NCBI GenBank assembly: GCA_916610825.1
Contig: OU744447.1
Location: 9,407,751-9,471,750, forward strand
Origin: Haliclystus octoradiatus
Lineage: Eukaryota > Cnidaria > Staurozoa > Stauromedusae > Haliclystidae
Direction of reading: 5' to 3'
Length of the DNA: 64,000 nucleotides
The notes under the pieces were generated by a model. That model was not told where the DNA came from. It ran no database searches and worked only from the letters and a program-made list of their open reading frames with translations. Positions 1 to 51,000 of this stretch are shown here, one piece after another. The number at the start of each line of letters is the position of its first letter. The stretch's first letter is position 1. Made by a program: the position numbers and the translations under genes.

Positions 1-758
1 TTGCTGGTTGCTATTAGATTGAGTGAACATTTTGATCATGTCAGTAAATCGTGGGGATATGTGTATGCGACAGTTGACATTTGAACTTTAAATTTGAATA
101 AGCAACTTTTCAATGATTTATCAATTTTTTGTAAAACAGATGCAAAAACAATAAAAATTGAACGGTGATAGTGAAAATTAGGCTCCTAATTACACCATAT
201 GTCCTGGAAACATCGTTCCATGCGAACAAGTCTGAAATTTTAATCAAAATATAAAATATGTTATTTTTCAACAAAATAGATTGCCAGTCTGGTTCTAGCC
301 TAGTTCCACAATGCCCACTGTTCCGCTGCCCTATATCTGGTCTTGTAAAATTCCACCGAATAAAGTGAAGCGCTGATTAAAACTACCCCCTAATGCTAAT
401 ACACACCTATTCTTTAAACAGAATACAATCAACCACTTTTAAGCAGGTATAATTAACCCACGAAATGATGTACGAATAACTTTTAACACCTTTGCAATTT
501 ACAAATTAGTCAAGTATAACTTCTAAGGTAATAAATAGACCACTTAGATAGAACATAACCCCAAGCTGTGATTATTCATTCTGATTTTTTTATAAATGAG
601 TGTATCGCTTCATTCACTTCAAGGTTACATGTCGCCTATACAAAACATCCGCCAGTAAAGTGGAGTATAGAGAGAATGGTGTGGCTCTCCCCTTTAATCA
701 TATTGTACAGCAGAGATTGAGTCATATTCTTGATCAATCTGTTTTATTTTATTTTCAG

Positions 759-3700
759 TCTGCATATCCGCCTAACCATTACATCAGGCGTGTTCCACAA
801 CGAAAGATACATACATTCACAGGAATACAACTGATACAGTTGATTGTACTATGTGGTGTAGGGTTTGCACCGTTTCCGTACTTAAAAATGATGTTCCCTC
901 TCTTGCTAATGGTCTTAATGCCTATAAGGTAGGTTATGTCTGTGTTACATGTACATCATATATTAGGAATGTTATTCAAGTAACAATTGCAGTGTAACAT
1001 AATTGATATCACAGTCCTGGTTGTGATACTATCCAGAGTGAAATAGTTGAGTTTGATAGACAAATTTTTATGGAAAGTTATTGAGTTGGCAGGTTGAAAA
1101 TTGAGATATTACCAGTAGTGATATTAACAGAGTTACACTATAATATTTGAATTCATAAAATAGTATGAGTGGAACTTTCATTAAAACCCTAATATCGAAC
1201 CCTGTCAATGAAATAAACATAAACACTCTTCAATTTGTGATTTATTATAATAATATGCAAACCGTGTCGGTAACCAAACCACCATTGTTTCTTGAGACTT
1301 AAACTCCTTCTCAGCGGCGCACTTTCCAAACTTCTGATACGTTTCTGGGGTATCTGCAGGCCTTCACCTGGTTACGATCTAATTTTTACAGCTTAAAATG
1401 CGATAAATTGCTCATAAATTGTGATTAAAAAGAAATATTTATCACATTATTCCTGCGAAAATAAACTGCGTTGCATTTGTTCTCTTTCTTTTGTGTTAAT
1501 CGACCGCAAATAAAATACGAAAAAGTCAGAAGTCGACAAACTTTAACTTATCAATCCTCTTACAATATTGTTGGAATTCGATGTGAACAACCATACCCAA
1601 TAAGATTGAGTTCTATATTTATTATTCATGCTTTTTATTTTATTGAAATCTATATATTATCATTGGAAAAAAGAGTATTTAAAACGACAACATTTGGAAA
1701 TAGTTCATTGCTTCTTGTGGGGTGGCTCTTGAAATCAGTGAACTGAAATATTTTGAACAACAAAAGAACTGTCCCTGGCACGAGGAAATAGCCGGACATT
1801 AACGATATTCGTGGTAAATTCATTTAAGGGACTGCAAAAAGAAGTTCAAAATGTCTAAAGTTGACGACGTTTATCTTATCAAAATTCAATCCTCTTGTTT
1901 TCCTGCTGGAATTCGATTAAAATAACTATCCAGTAAGATGGAATTTATTTTATTTTATTTAAATCCTTATATTATCATCGAAACGGACAATTTTAAAGTG
2001 AAACCATTGGGAGACATAGCATATAAGAGTTAAGAAATAAAAATAGCATTTGGGTCCTTTGAATTTACAATGCTTTCGTCTGTTGGAGTGGCGTAAGGGT
2101 TCAATTGTTTAAATGTTGTAAATATTCTTCTTAATTTTTATATCTTCAATCTGGTGGAGCTGTTGTGATACTTTTTCAATTTATAAAGTTTCAAAGTTTT
2201 ATTACAATTTTAATGCTTCCGGGTACCTAATTGTCAGGCATTTTGTAGAATGTGCAATTATTTACTGTGAACCCATCTACTGATTCCGTTGACCGACCGA
2301 TTGCAAAGCAATCCAGTGGATGAATCTTATCGGAGCGAAGCGACAAATCCCTGGGCGCAGGCCGCAAACCGAATCTTGTTTGAAATAAATATCATGATTG
2401 ATATGACAAGCAGTAATCCGGGTAAACAAGAACATTGCTTTGAATCATGGTTCGACGATCAGAATTGTTCTTATATTGATAGTATGTTTGTGATCATTTA
2501 CTTCCATACTGCACGATATTCATCATCATAAATTCATGCTGAAGGATTTTGTTGAAAATTTACGAGAATCTTTTATAAATCAAGTATTAAAAAAAACACT
2601 TTCTGTGCAGATGGGTTATATAAATGCTCAGGTTGAAACGAGACTCTCGAATGGCTTCAGAAAATCACTCGCCGCGACGGCTCGTGATTTTCCAATGCTT
2701 CCTCGTTCCTCAACTCAACACCCTTTTGTTGATCGCAAAAAAGTTACTAATGAATTTTCAAGTAAAGAGAATTTCATTGTCTGAAAAATTATCAGATCTA
2801 GTTTAAACTCTTAGAATATATTTCATATAATATGTTTCTTTGCGAGGACGTCTCAACTTTCAATAAAAGCCATATTATCTAATTGTTAAATTTTTAAACT
2901 GTTTATGTATATTAATTAACTAAAACCATTATAATAACTATCAAAAAGGAATATAATTCTAAAGCCTGCTAATATGAAATATAATTTGTTGTTTGTTATG
3001 TCCCTTAGTTAGAGCAACAGCAACAATTTCACAGCAATGTTTAATGATTGTGTATTTAATAAAATCTTCATACGTTTGATTAATAGAAAACTATTAAATA
3101 CAGAAACAAATCGCAAAAAAAGGTTTTGGGATGATAGGCTACAATTATTCAAATTCTTGTTTGCATTGCTTAGAAATTTAATGTTCAATGCCATTAAACG
3201 TTATCACCTTGCTTCTTATTCTATTTCTAAAACCATGGCCTACTTCACTATAATATTCTGTCTGTGCATTAGTGCCGAGTTTAGCGTAGCCTACTGATTG
3301 TTCTTTCCACTACCACTTTTTGGTGGTAGGTTCTGATTGGTTAATAAAATATGTAAACAATTGGTAAGTATTTTGAAATAATGAGAGGGAACCACACTAC
3401 GCAAATATATATTTAAAGTGAATTCAGTAAAAACACTTAATACGCGATACTCTACGCCAATATGCAGACAGACTTTGATTGAGTATTCATTTTTTATGAG
3501 TCGACCCTGTTATTTAAAAAGTTATTCTAATTAATTATACTTTAAATTTTCAAAACTTTCCATTAGTCTTTGTACTTTGTTATTTTACTGTAAGTGTAAT
3601 TAGTGTATAGTCAGTGAAGTGAAAAACTTATATCTTATACAGTTCTGAATATATGGTGAATGTGATTTTCATGGTGTTGAATATGAAGCAATGCTATTAT

Positions 3701-3795
3701 TCTGTCATCTATTTGTTTATCTTATTTTCAGGCACAAACTGGTCCCAAAATTTATCTCAAAGCGCTACTTAGAAGCATTGGATTCACCTATTTAA
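759..3795 (+). CDS. SLC4A11: SLC4A11-like transporter, last two coding exons (5' part outside window)
   Basis: Two exons are visible: 759-928 (after a TTTTCAG acceptor, ending AG|GTAGGT) and 3732-3795 (after TTTTCAG, ending in TAA). The phase agrees across the intron (AG|G = Arg). The first encodes the SLC4 segment beginning [18 protein letters not shown], followed by two hydrophobic stretches ending in MPIR. The second encodes a short tail including KRYLEALD. In the SLC4 family this is the last membrane region and the cytosolic C-terminus. The [16 protein letters not shown] wording is closer, from memory, to SLC4A11 (a borate-named, proton/water/ammonia-linked member) than to the bicarbonate exchangers. 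No earlier exon is recognisable in 1-758, so that stretch is taken as intron. A possible AATAAA poly(A) signal lies near 3940. The paralogue assignment is less certain than the family. Confidence 0.78.
929..3731 (+). other. Last intron of the SLC4A11-like gene
   Basis: This 2.8-kb intron contains an imperfect direct duplication of about 120 bp (about 1545-1680 and 1868-1985, sharing GGAATTCGAT and the ATATTATCAT end). It also has a stretch of unusual composition at 2290-2420 that I do not recognise, a dispersed inverted-repeat element at 3255-3480, and an isolated end of the GGGTCGAC hairpin family near 3488-3512. The short open frames here show no family resemblance. Confidence 0.6.
3255..3480. 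mobile_element. MITE with imperfect GTCTGTCTGCA-type ends (copy 1)
   Basis: The ends are imperfectly inverted: the left end reads CTGTCTGTGCATTAG and the right end is close to the reverse complement of GTCTGTCTGCATATTGGCG. A second diverged copy lies at 16155-16400 with the same internal landmarks (ACTGATTGTTCTTTCC, GATTGGYTAATAAAAT, ACGCGATACTC). There is no coding capacity. Non-autonomous DNA transposon is the likely nature. Confidence 0.6.
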
Positions 3796-4527
3796 TTCGT
3801 TCGATTGTTAATATGGCATACATATTCTCTCTAACCTTCAAAACCAGAACTCTGAGAATACTTTTGAACTGTTTTACTGAGTCTGTGGTCAGGTTCACAT
3901 TTGTTAATTGCACTTTTGTTAGGTCGTTTTTTTATTTTAATAAAAACGAGTTGATGCAATTATTATAAAGGAGATTTATAACTGAAAAACAAAAACAGCA
4001 AGGGTATATTATTACTGTAATATTTGAATTTGAAAACCAGAGGATAAAAATTGTATAATAATAATATCAGGATATTTGTGTTTTTGATATTCAGCAAAGA
4101 TAAACAATAGTTCCGTACAATTATCTGATTGATCTCATCTATCTAATTATAATAGGCTATCATTTGTTCATTTATGCCAGATAATGATTTCCATTTCAAA
4201 TCAGGAATCAACGCTCATGAGTCATAACCGCCACATACTAACAATTGATTAAATCTGATGTGGAATGCTAAAGCGTTGTTTGACAGCTAAAGCACCATTC
4301 TTTCTGGTCCAAGGCGGGACCCTTATTCACAGATTGAAATTTTCAATCCATGCTGGCCTGAAATTGACGGAAGACCTAGCAATTAGGCTACAGAATCCAG
4401 GACATATGGGCCTATATTAAATTTTAAGGAGTGTTATTAAACGGCTAGATCACAGAGACTCAGTTTCCATGACTTCATTCTGATATATATCCTTCCTTAT
4501 TACATTATTTTACACATATAAAATGTT
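3796..4527. other. Intergenic region between two convergent genes
   Basis: This holds the 3' ends of the SLC4A11-like gene (left) and NAA10 (right, opposite strand). Beyond the AATAAA-like motif near 3940 I see no gene, RNA or recognisable repeat. Confidence 0.5.
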
Positions 4528-5148
4528 CTAATGTCCTGGGCAGCATCCTCCTTTATTAGTAACATGCTGATGTCTTGCACTGCTATTACAGTCATCTGTA
4601 GTATCTCCAGAATTTGCTACATTATTTTCACTTTTAGCATCTTTAGCAGCTGTTATACTTTTGACTGTTGATTCTTCGTCTCCAAAATTCATCGTTAATA
4701 ATTCCCTTCTCATTGCATAAGCATCTTCTCCATCAGCATAATATTTTGGCTCTGTATCATAAATTTGAAATTTTAATGAATTCTTATAAAGATGGAGTGC
4801 TGCCCTGTTACTCTTTCTGACATGAAGAGAACAATAACGGGCACCAAAATTCTCAAGCATTGCTCTTGCAGCTTGATCCATTAATTTTTTAGCAAGTCCA
4901 AGTCGTCTGTGAGATCTTTTAACAGCAAGTGATGTGATATGCCCATGCAATGTGTCATCTTCGTCCTCCATTTTTGCTAAAACATAACCAACAATTTTGC
5001 CATTTGCATCTTCGGCAACGTATGATAATTGCGGCCATGACAAACCATGATACAAATAATATTTCATCTGATAATTTTCTGGCAAGCAAAGCAAATTACA
5101 ATGCTGCATGTTCATTAAATCCTCGGGACGAGCTACACGAATATGCAT
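4528..5148 (-). CDS. NAA10: N-alpha-acetyltransferase 10, catalytic subunit of NatA
   Basis: The 206-aa protein is a GNAT-fold acetyltransferase. In the NatA complex with NAA15 it transfers acetyl from acetyl-CoA to N-termini of nascent chains at the ribosome. Visible family signatures are the start [20 protein letters not shown], [10 protein letters not shown] (about 22-31, substrate loop), [16 protein letters not shown] (about 71-86, containing the R/QxxGxG/A acetyl-CoA loop as RRLGLA), the [15 protein letters not shown] strand and [13 protein letters not shown] near 134-146. The C-terminal about 55 residues are low-conservation. I chose the ATG giving [11 protein letters not shown] because it matches the family start. 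The frame stays open upstream for 25 mostly hydrophobic residues to another ATG at 5223, which is probably 5' leader. The gene has no intron, unlike vertebrate NAA10. It lies head-to-head with NUP155, 209 bp apart. Confidence 0.96.
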   Translation of the reverse strand: MHIRVARPEDLMNMQHCNLLCLPENYQMKYYLYHGLSWPQLSYVAEDANGKIVGYVLAKMEDEDDTLHGHITSLAVKRSHRRLGLAKKLMDQAARAMLENFGARYCSLHVRKSNRAALHLYKNSLKFQIYDTEPKYYADGEDAYAMRRELLTMNFGDEESTVKSITAAKDAKSENNVANSGDTTDDCNSSARHQHVTNKGGCCPGH

Positions 5149-5357
5149 GATTACAGAGTAGGCTAATGATTCAAACAAAATTAACAAAATTACAAAACTC
5201 ACAAATTGTAAAATTGTTAACACACTTCCACATTGGAATTGAAAAAGAGACAGAAAACAGAACGAGGCTTATTGGAAAAGGTTAATGGCGGTTGCAAAAT
5301 GAAATGTTGATGATTGAAATTTATTGAAAGAATTATTCATTAAATATTGTTCGTAGG
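5149..5357. promoter_or_regulatory. Putative bidirectional promoter, NAA10 / NUP155
   Basis: Only 209 bp separate the two divergent start codons, so both promoters and 5' leaders must lie here or overlap the genes. On the NAA10 side a pyrimidine-rich run ends in CATTAG, 16 bases before the chosen ATG. That could be a 3' splice site for a leader exon or for spliced-leader addition. No TATA box is evident. The call is positional, not motif-based. Confidence 0.45.
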
Positions 5358-44483
<39,126 letters not shown>

Positions 44484-45044
44484 AAGGAATAAAAGACAAT
44501 TTATTATTTTCATAATCAAAGTTTAATGACTCAGCTAATTATAATATTATCAACGTATCATATTTGTAGTATCTATTTCTATAGACTATTTTCAAAGCTG
44601 TGGACATTATAATGGCCTACATTTGTGAGTTCATCTTGATAAATTCGTGAGTTTGAAATTAAGATTTACTAAAAAACGCAGTTTTGAGTTATTTTCTTGT
44701 GTTCTATAATTTTGATACGCGACTGCATTACTATGGTAACATTTAATGTCGTCACGTGACTTTTCTCTTAGAAAATGGTTTCTCTTTTAAAAATCCATTT
44801 CGTATTTCAGAAAAAGTGTTGATCAATTTTCTATGAGGGAAAAGTAATACAAGTTGCTATTAGTTTCTATATGATCTATTTGTTCTTCTAAACAGTATTC
44901 TATATCTATTCTGAAAGTTGTGCAATCTCGCCAAACTTTGTACGCTGTAGCTGGCCTAATTGTATCTATAAACATTGAACACCTTGTATAACAATATCAT
45001 TAGATGGTTGTTGTCATTAAAAAGGAGCTCATACATTCAGTGGA
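44484..45044. other. Intergenic region between NUP155 and the CCDC17-like gene
   Basis: A possible AATAAA lies at about 44489 just past the NUP155 stop. No repeat or RNA gene was recognised. The promoter and 5' leader of the next gene should be here. Confidence 0.5.
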
Positions 45045-48000
45045 ATGGCTAACAGACAAAACGATGAACAGTCAAGCAGTCATAGACGCATGCTACAAGA
45101 AGAAATTAAAAGACTTGAAAACCATAAACAAGGTGAACATTTTAAACACATTCATTGGAGAATTACTAATATTATTCAAATGCAGTAAATTTTTAATTTT
45201 TAATTTTAATTTCTAGCAATCAAAGAAAAATTAGCAATTCTAAATTTTCCCCTTGAAATGCATGTAAATATCTATGTCTCATGATTTAAAACAACCTATT
45301 ACACTAATATAATTTACATAATATATTGAACATGAATATAATTATTTGAATTATTTACCGCTTTTAGGTTCGTCCTACCCATCCTCCTTCGAGTCAACAA
45401 TATTACCGTCCAACTATTCCCTTTGTTGAAAGCAAAAATAATCCACATGATACACATTTAGTTCAAAATCAAGTTCAAACAAATCAATCTGATCACTACC
45501 ATACACTCCGTTTACATCGTTTACAACAAGAAACAGAAATTTATCATCAAAGATTAGAGCTAGAAAGAATGAAAACCGAATTGATTGAAATTCAATTAGG
45601 AAGGCAGGAATTTCAAACTCCGACTTATAATGCTAGTTCACCATTAATGTTGATGAAAAATGAAAATCGTCAGCCGATATTCAAGGTATAGGTATTTTGA
45701 AAATTCATTAAAAGTAATTGATAAAATTATATTTTGGTAACTTTGTTTTTAAATCCCTTATTTGAAGACACTTGTAACACTCCATACTTGGTTGAAATAA
45801 TAATAAACGATCGAAAGATTTGATAATTTAATAAAAATTATAACATTAATTATTTTATAGATATCATCAAATATTTCGTAACCCACTCGGTTACTTTAAT
45901 ATAAAATAATGAATTCAAAAACAAAGTTACCAAAATATAATTTATCGAATTGAAAACAATTTCATGAATTTAATATTTGAACATAAACATAAATTTTAAT
46001 GTTTGACTTACAAAATTGATCAAAACAATTGGCGTAGCATGATTAATTATTATATTTATTTATTTCTTTATAGAATCCTTTTTTGATCAATAATGACGGA
46101 AAAGAGCAAGTTCTGAATCTTCAAAATGAGTATGGTTGGCAAAAATAATAACCTTAATACAAAGCAGCCTCGTATAGCGGCCACCTCTATACAAAGTCAG
46201 CTAGATAACTCAGCTAGATATAGTAGCTACAACTGTATCCTTCTGTGGATGTAACCCTGCTTGGAAATCTACTTGTCTGTAGTGGCCACTTCAATTGGTC
46301 CTAACTTACTATGCTTAGTATTCTCACCATGAAGCCCTCTAATAGTCTAGGTGTTTACAATAATTTCCCCCAGCGGTGACACTAATGCTCTGTAGCTTAA
46401 AATGATTTAATCGCATAAAATTGACCAGCAGCCTTTGCGCTCGGTCTTCGAATATGTTGCGTGACTCACACTACTTGCGGCTCGAGAAATGGCCTCATTT
46501 CATTTTTGGCATTTATTTTCAATTTTGAGCAAGGCGCGAGGGTGAATCTTATGCCTTTAACCTGTTACCCTTCATATTATGAAGTTTATAAAAACTGATA
46601 AAAACGCAAAATTCGTTCCATTTTTGTCCGACACTTTCCCTTCCTCTAGATTTTATTTTGAAGTGCTCCCTATATCAGATAGCTATTGGTGATCTGAACT
46701 GATTGTTAAACGATGTTTGGAAACGTTAAGGAAGATTTTATATTTGTTCTTATAATGCAAAACTTTTGCAATTATTTGCAGTTAATGATTATTATTATTA
46801 CGTAGGAGTGAACATGTTCCTTTTGGTATTTTAACATGGAATTACATCAATAATATGCCGCCTGGTTTTCAATCATGTCGACTTCTCATCTGTCCAATCT
46901 CAAATTTAATCCGACAACAAAATAATGAAAATATTCTACCAGCTATTCAATGTTCTCTTCAAAATCAGATCGATATTGAAACATCTCAGATGATATCACG
47001 GTGAGTCCCACGATCGGATTCTGGCGTGATCATATTATTGCGATCCGTTCCTACAGATAAGAGAAGGCATCTGATTATGGATAGGCTATAAAATGTAAGC
47101 ATGCCGGCAAATTCAAATCATCTTTTCTGAAGTGCTGGCGCTTTTCCATTGTTTTGCAGCCATTACGTTTTAGAGAAAAGAAGCTTTTGAGTTCGCAAAA
47201 ATGCTTCAATTTAATTGAAAATAATATCATCAAAATGTCTGAATTGCAATTAAAAGTCTTTCTTGGCTCATGTTTTGTATATCATACTTTTTGTTTTCCC
47301 TACACTTCATGTCAAAACTTCTCGCTGAATCATAAAACCCGATAAAAACAACTAGGGCCGTGGTTTCTCCTTGATGGTTTTTGCTTTATAAAGAAAAGAC
47401 GATCGATTCACTCATAGCCTGCGTACCAGCCCCAGGGCTTAATATTCACAACTCAGTTGAACACTGTTTTGCGGAAAATCACGTTTTAGTTGACAAATGA
47501 CAGACCCTATATATGGTTTCAAATCAAAACTTAGGGCTCATCGTACGTAGGCTAGTCATAGCCTTGTATACATCTTAGTATTTAATATCTACACAACTTA
47601 AAATATACTATTTTTTGCTAAATGAAATGCAGACAGGACATTGAAAACGGATCGGTTCGTTCCTTGATGGTACGTTTACAAGTGAGCAGTGACGTCATCC
47701 AACCAGGATTCAGGACTATTGGTTGGACTAAAGTGATACTATCTGATGGATATACAAGTATATCAAATGGTAGTTGGGATGTTCCTTTGTTACTGCCTCC
47801 TGTTCTATGGGACAGCTCAAAAGACCAGATGCAAGCGCTGCCCCAAGTAAGACACTTGCTATATTATATACGGTATACACGGCCGTAACTACATGCTTCT
47901 GATTGCCAATTTTGTCCCACAAATTGTCCAATATTCCCAAAAAAGAGCGTATAATTTTCATATTTAGGAGTTTCAGTATTGTAATACCTTCAAAATTGCA

Positions 48001-51000
48001 CGATTTTGCAATATTTCATCTCAAAATTTACGGCCGTGACGGTATATCACAATCGCACTTCTTAAGGCTTTCGGAATATCCCCTCGATTGATGAACAATC
48101 CTTTGAAAAAACGTTTTCTGTAACTTAAAAGGTTTATTGAATAAATGATTACGACGATAATGTGATAATCCTGCTTAATATCCAACCAGTCATTGATCGA
48201 TTTTTACTTTTATTTTATTATAACAAAATTTAAAATTTCTAAAAATGATGGACCCAACTTACAAATTGCCGGGTATAGCGGGCGACTTCGTTGTTATAGT
48301 CAGGGTTAGGTTGTAAGTCTTGCAAGCCCAAAAAATGTTATCGCTGTGCTCGCTAGAACATTTAATGTATACTTGCCCAGATTACCGTGTCCTTTGTAGA
48401 AGAGGTTCAACGGAAACATTTCTTTCTAAAATCACAGTAAAATTAATATAAGATTTACTATATAGTCTTTCCATTGTAAATATTGCTTTGGATTCTTCTG
48501 CTGTCTGTTCTTAGTTTTTTACTGTAATAACTTTTTATACTTATGATTTAGCTTTGTAAATGTGATTTGATATATTCATTCAACGTGGTTCATTATCGTA
48601 ATACTGGACATCATCGATGTGAAAATCAAGTGATCAAAGATATACCCAGCGGGCCTGGTCATGTCCACGACGATGTACGAAGCCACAATAATGATATCAA
48701 ACTCACAACCATGAAACAGCATTCGGTAAGCTACGATTCATGATTCTATCAGTTAAGCCTGATTTCCCGGATGGATTACCGCAGCCCGTGCTTTGAATCG
48801 CGTGTGCACATTACAGTACTAATCTTTTGTTGGATGGAATGTTCTCTATTGTAGCATCCGATATATTGGACTGCCGTGGATTCCCTATCAAAATTCGATT
48901 AAATCGGAATATAACTTCGGAAAATCGGAAAAAGTTTTGGGAAGACTAATGTTCTCTATTCTGATGACCTGATAAAAGACTGCCGAGGCTTCCCGATTCA
49001 AAATTCAGTTGATTCGGGGCATCGATATGCACATTGCTAGATGACAATGTTCCAACTGTATAACGTGTAACTAATGTAATGTAACGGACTGTAATGTAAA
49101 GCTTCTGTTTTCGAAATTCAGAATCCATTCACTGTTTTCTTTAACGTATCACATGCCCGTGCATGGTCCACCAATAATATTACTGTTTCAAATTTACAGA
49201 ATGAACACCAAGCGGTCGCGATGGCAACTGATGATAAACTAGTTCCATCAGATAAACCAGATAAAGAACTCCCAAAATCTCGTAATGATGTTATAGAAAA
49301 TGAACAAGATATATTAATGAATCCAAAACCACAGTTAAGAACTAAGAAAATGCATTCTATAATCGATGTGTTACCAATTGGAAATCAGCAACACAATAAT
49401 TTTATCAATCTAACACAAGAGAAGAATTTATCAACAAAAGAAACATTAAAGTTTGATGAGAATTACAAAGTTGACGTAGGTACCGAAGGAGAAAATGTTA
49501 ACGAATTGATCCCATTAATTACAGATGGAGAAGAAAAGAAAGATATAGCAGATCGTGTTATATCTGATGAAGAATTGTCGTATAGGTATATTTAAGTAGA
49601 ACTACATATATGTACTGCATAGACACTGAGGTCGAGCTGCCCGGGGGTAAGGCTTCCATTGCACTTCGATGCAGAGACGCCGGGTTTTTCAAATTTTCAT
49701 ATCATGACTAAAGATACTCCAAATATTTTTTTACAAAAGACACAAACATTACTGGAAAAAAGGGGAAAACTTTGATTAAAATATTCTTCAAATAGGTTAA
49801 ATATTGACCATAAATCAAAAGTGTACCTCAAAATATCCATGGTAAGAATACACAAAAATGTTTGAAGAACTTTGAAAAATACAGTATATTAGTATGGAAC
49901 TACCTCCAACCCCCACAGCCGAGTTGCCTACTATCGAATAGTACTTGAAATACGGTCCGCCGAATTGATTATTCAAGATCGTCGACAAAGAGGTAGAGAT
50001 GTATGCGCCTTGTTTCAATATAGAATCGGGAGGCACCGTCGGCCACCGCCGATGAAAATCGAACACACACGAAACGAATCGAATGCAAATCAAACGTATT
50101 CATTGCCGGTCTTCTCCTGAAAATCAAACATGTTTGATATTTGGGAAAAGACCGGCGACTTCCACCGGTGCTTTTGATTCTAATTGGAAATCAGGCTTAA
50201 CTGCTTTAATAGAAATCGACCACCTGTAGTAGTATAATCAAAACTAATTACAAAATCATTCGCTTCTTGCACAATAATTAAAAGGTGCCAATCATATTTC
50301 ACCAAACATAGTCCATCCAAAAATGGCGAACGATTGAGCAACCAATCAGAATGCATATTAGGAAATAATGGTACATTAGCATGGCTTCACTAAATGCATT
50401 ATTGGAAAATAGAACCTTCATATTTGAGTAACCATATAATGCCATGTAATATGCTACGGATGACCAATTCAATTTTCAATCAATCTTTCTCAGTCGTAGA
50501 TGTGTAATTATAAATAGCCGGTTATTTGATAGATATAAGTCTGTATGACATCAGACATTAATTTCCAAAATATTATCGAACTTGCTTAAGATAGAAATAA
50601 ATGGAGTTAATGGTGTCTAATGACGATTTACACGATAACGGAAAACCGTCCGTTTTTTTACTGAGTTTGATACAATACATTCGTTAGTTATTTCTACGTT
50701 CTGAAATGGAACCAAATTCATGTTTGGGCGACTATAAAATAATTCTATAATTTAAAAATTCTGCAACAGGTATGGAAATGATCTAGAATCGATCAGCATA
50801 TAATTTAGATCAAATCCTACGCACATTTTCATCAAGATTTACTTGGTCATCTAGAAACACAAACATGAATTGAATTCTGTTTCTGCTGATTATCAAATTC
50901 TTTTTGCATCACTTTTGCACCTTAGTACATTTACTACAGATTTACCGCCACCTTTTTAAATCCATTAATACGGCACTTCAAACAGACTGCAACATTGACG

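Noticed and set aside
600-758. Upstream part of the open frame that runs into the SLC4A11-like exon
   Set aside because: The residues before the TTTTCAG acceptor at 758 do not resemble SLC4 proteins; this is intron read-through, so the ATG at 600 is not a start.
2289-2806. Three overlapping short open frames of normal-looking composition
   Set aside because: No family resemblance, no convincing splice phases with the SLC4A11-like exons, and located inside its last intron. An unrecognised repeat is more likely.
45004-45216. Alternative frame for the first CCDC17-like exon, starting at 45004
   Set aside because: It could splice in phase to exon 3 by skipping exon 2, but the peptide is not coiled-coil-like. 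The frame from 45045 joins exon 2 and exon 3 in phase and gives amphipathic charged helices.
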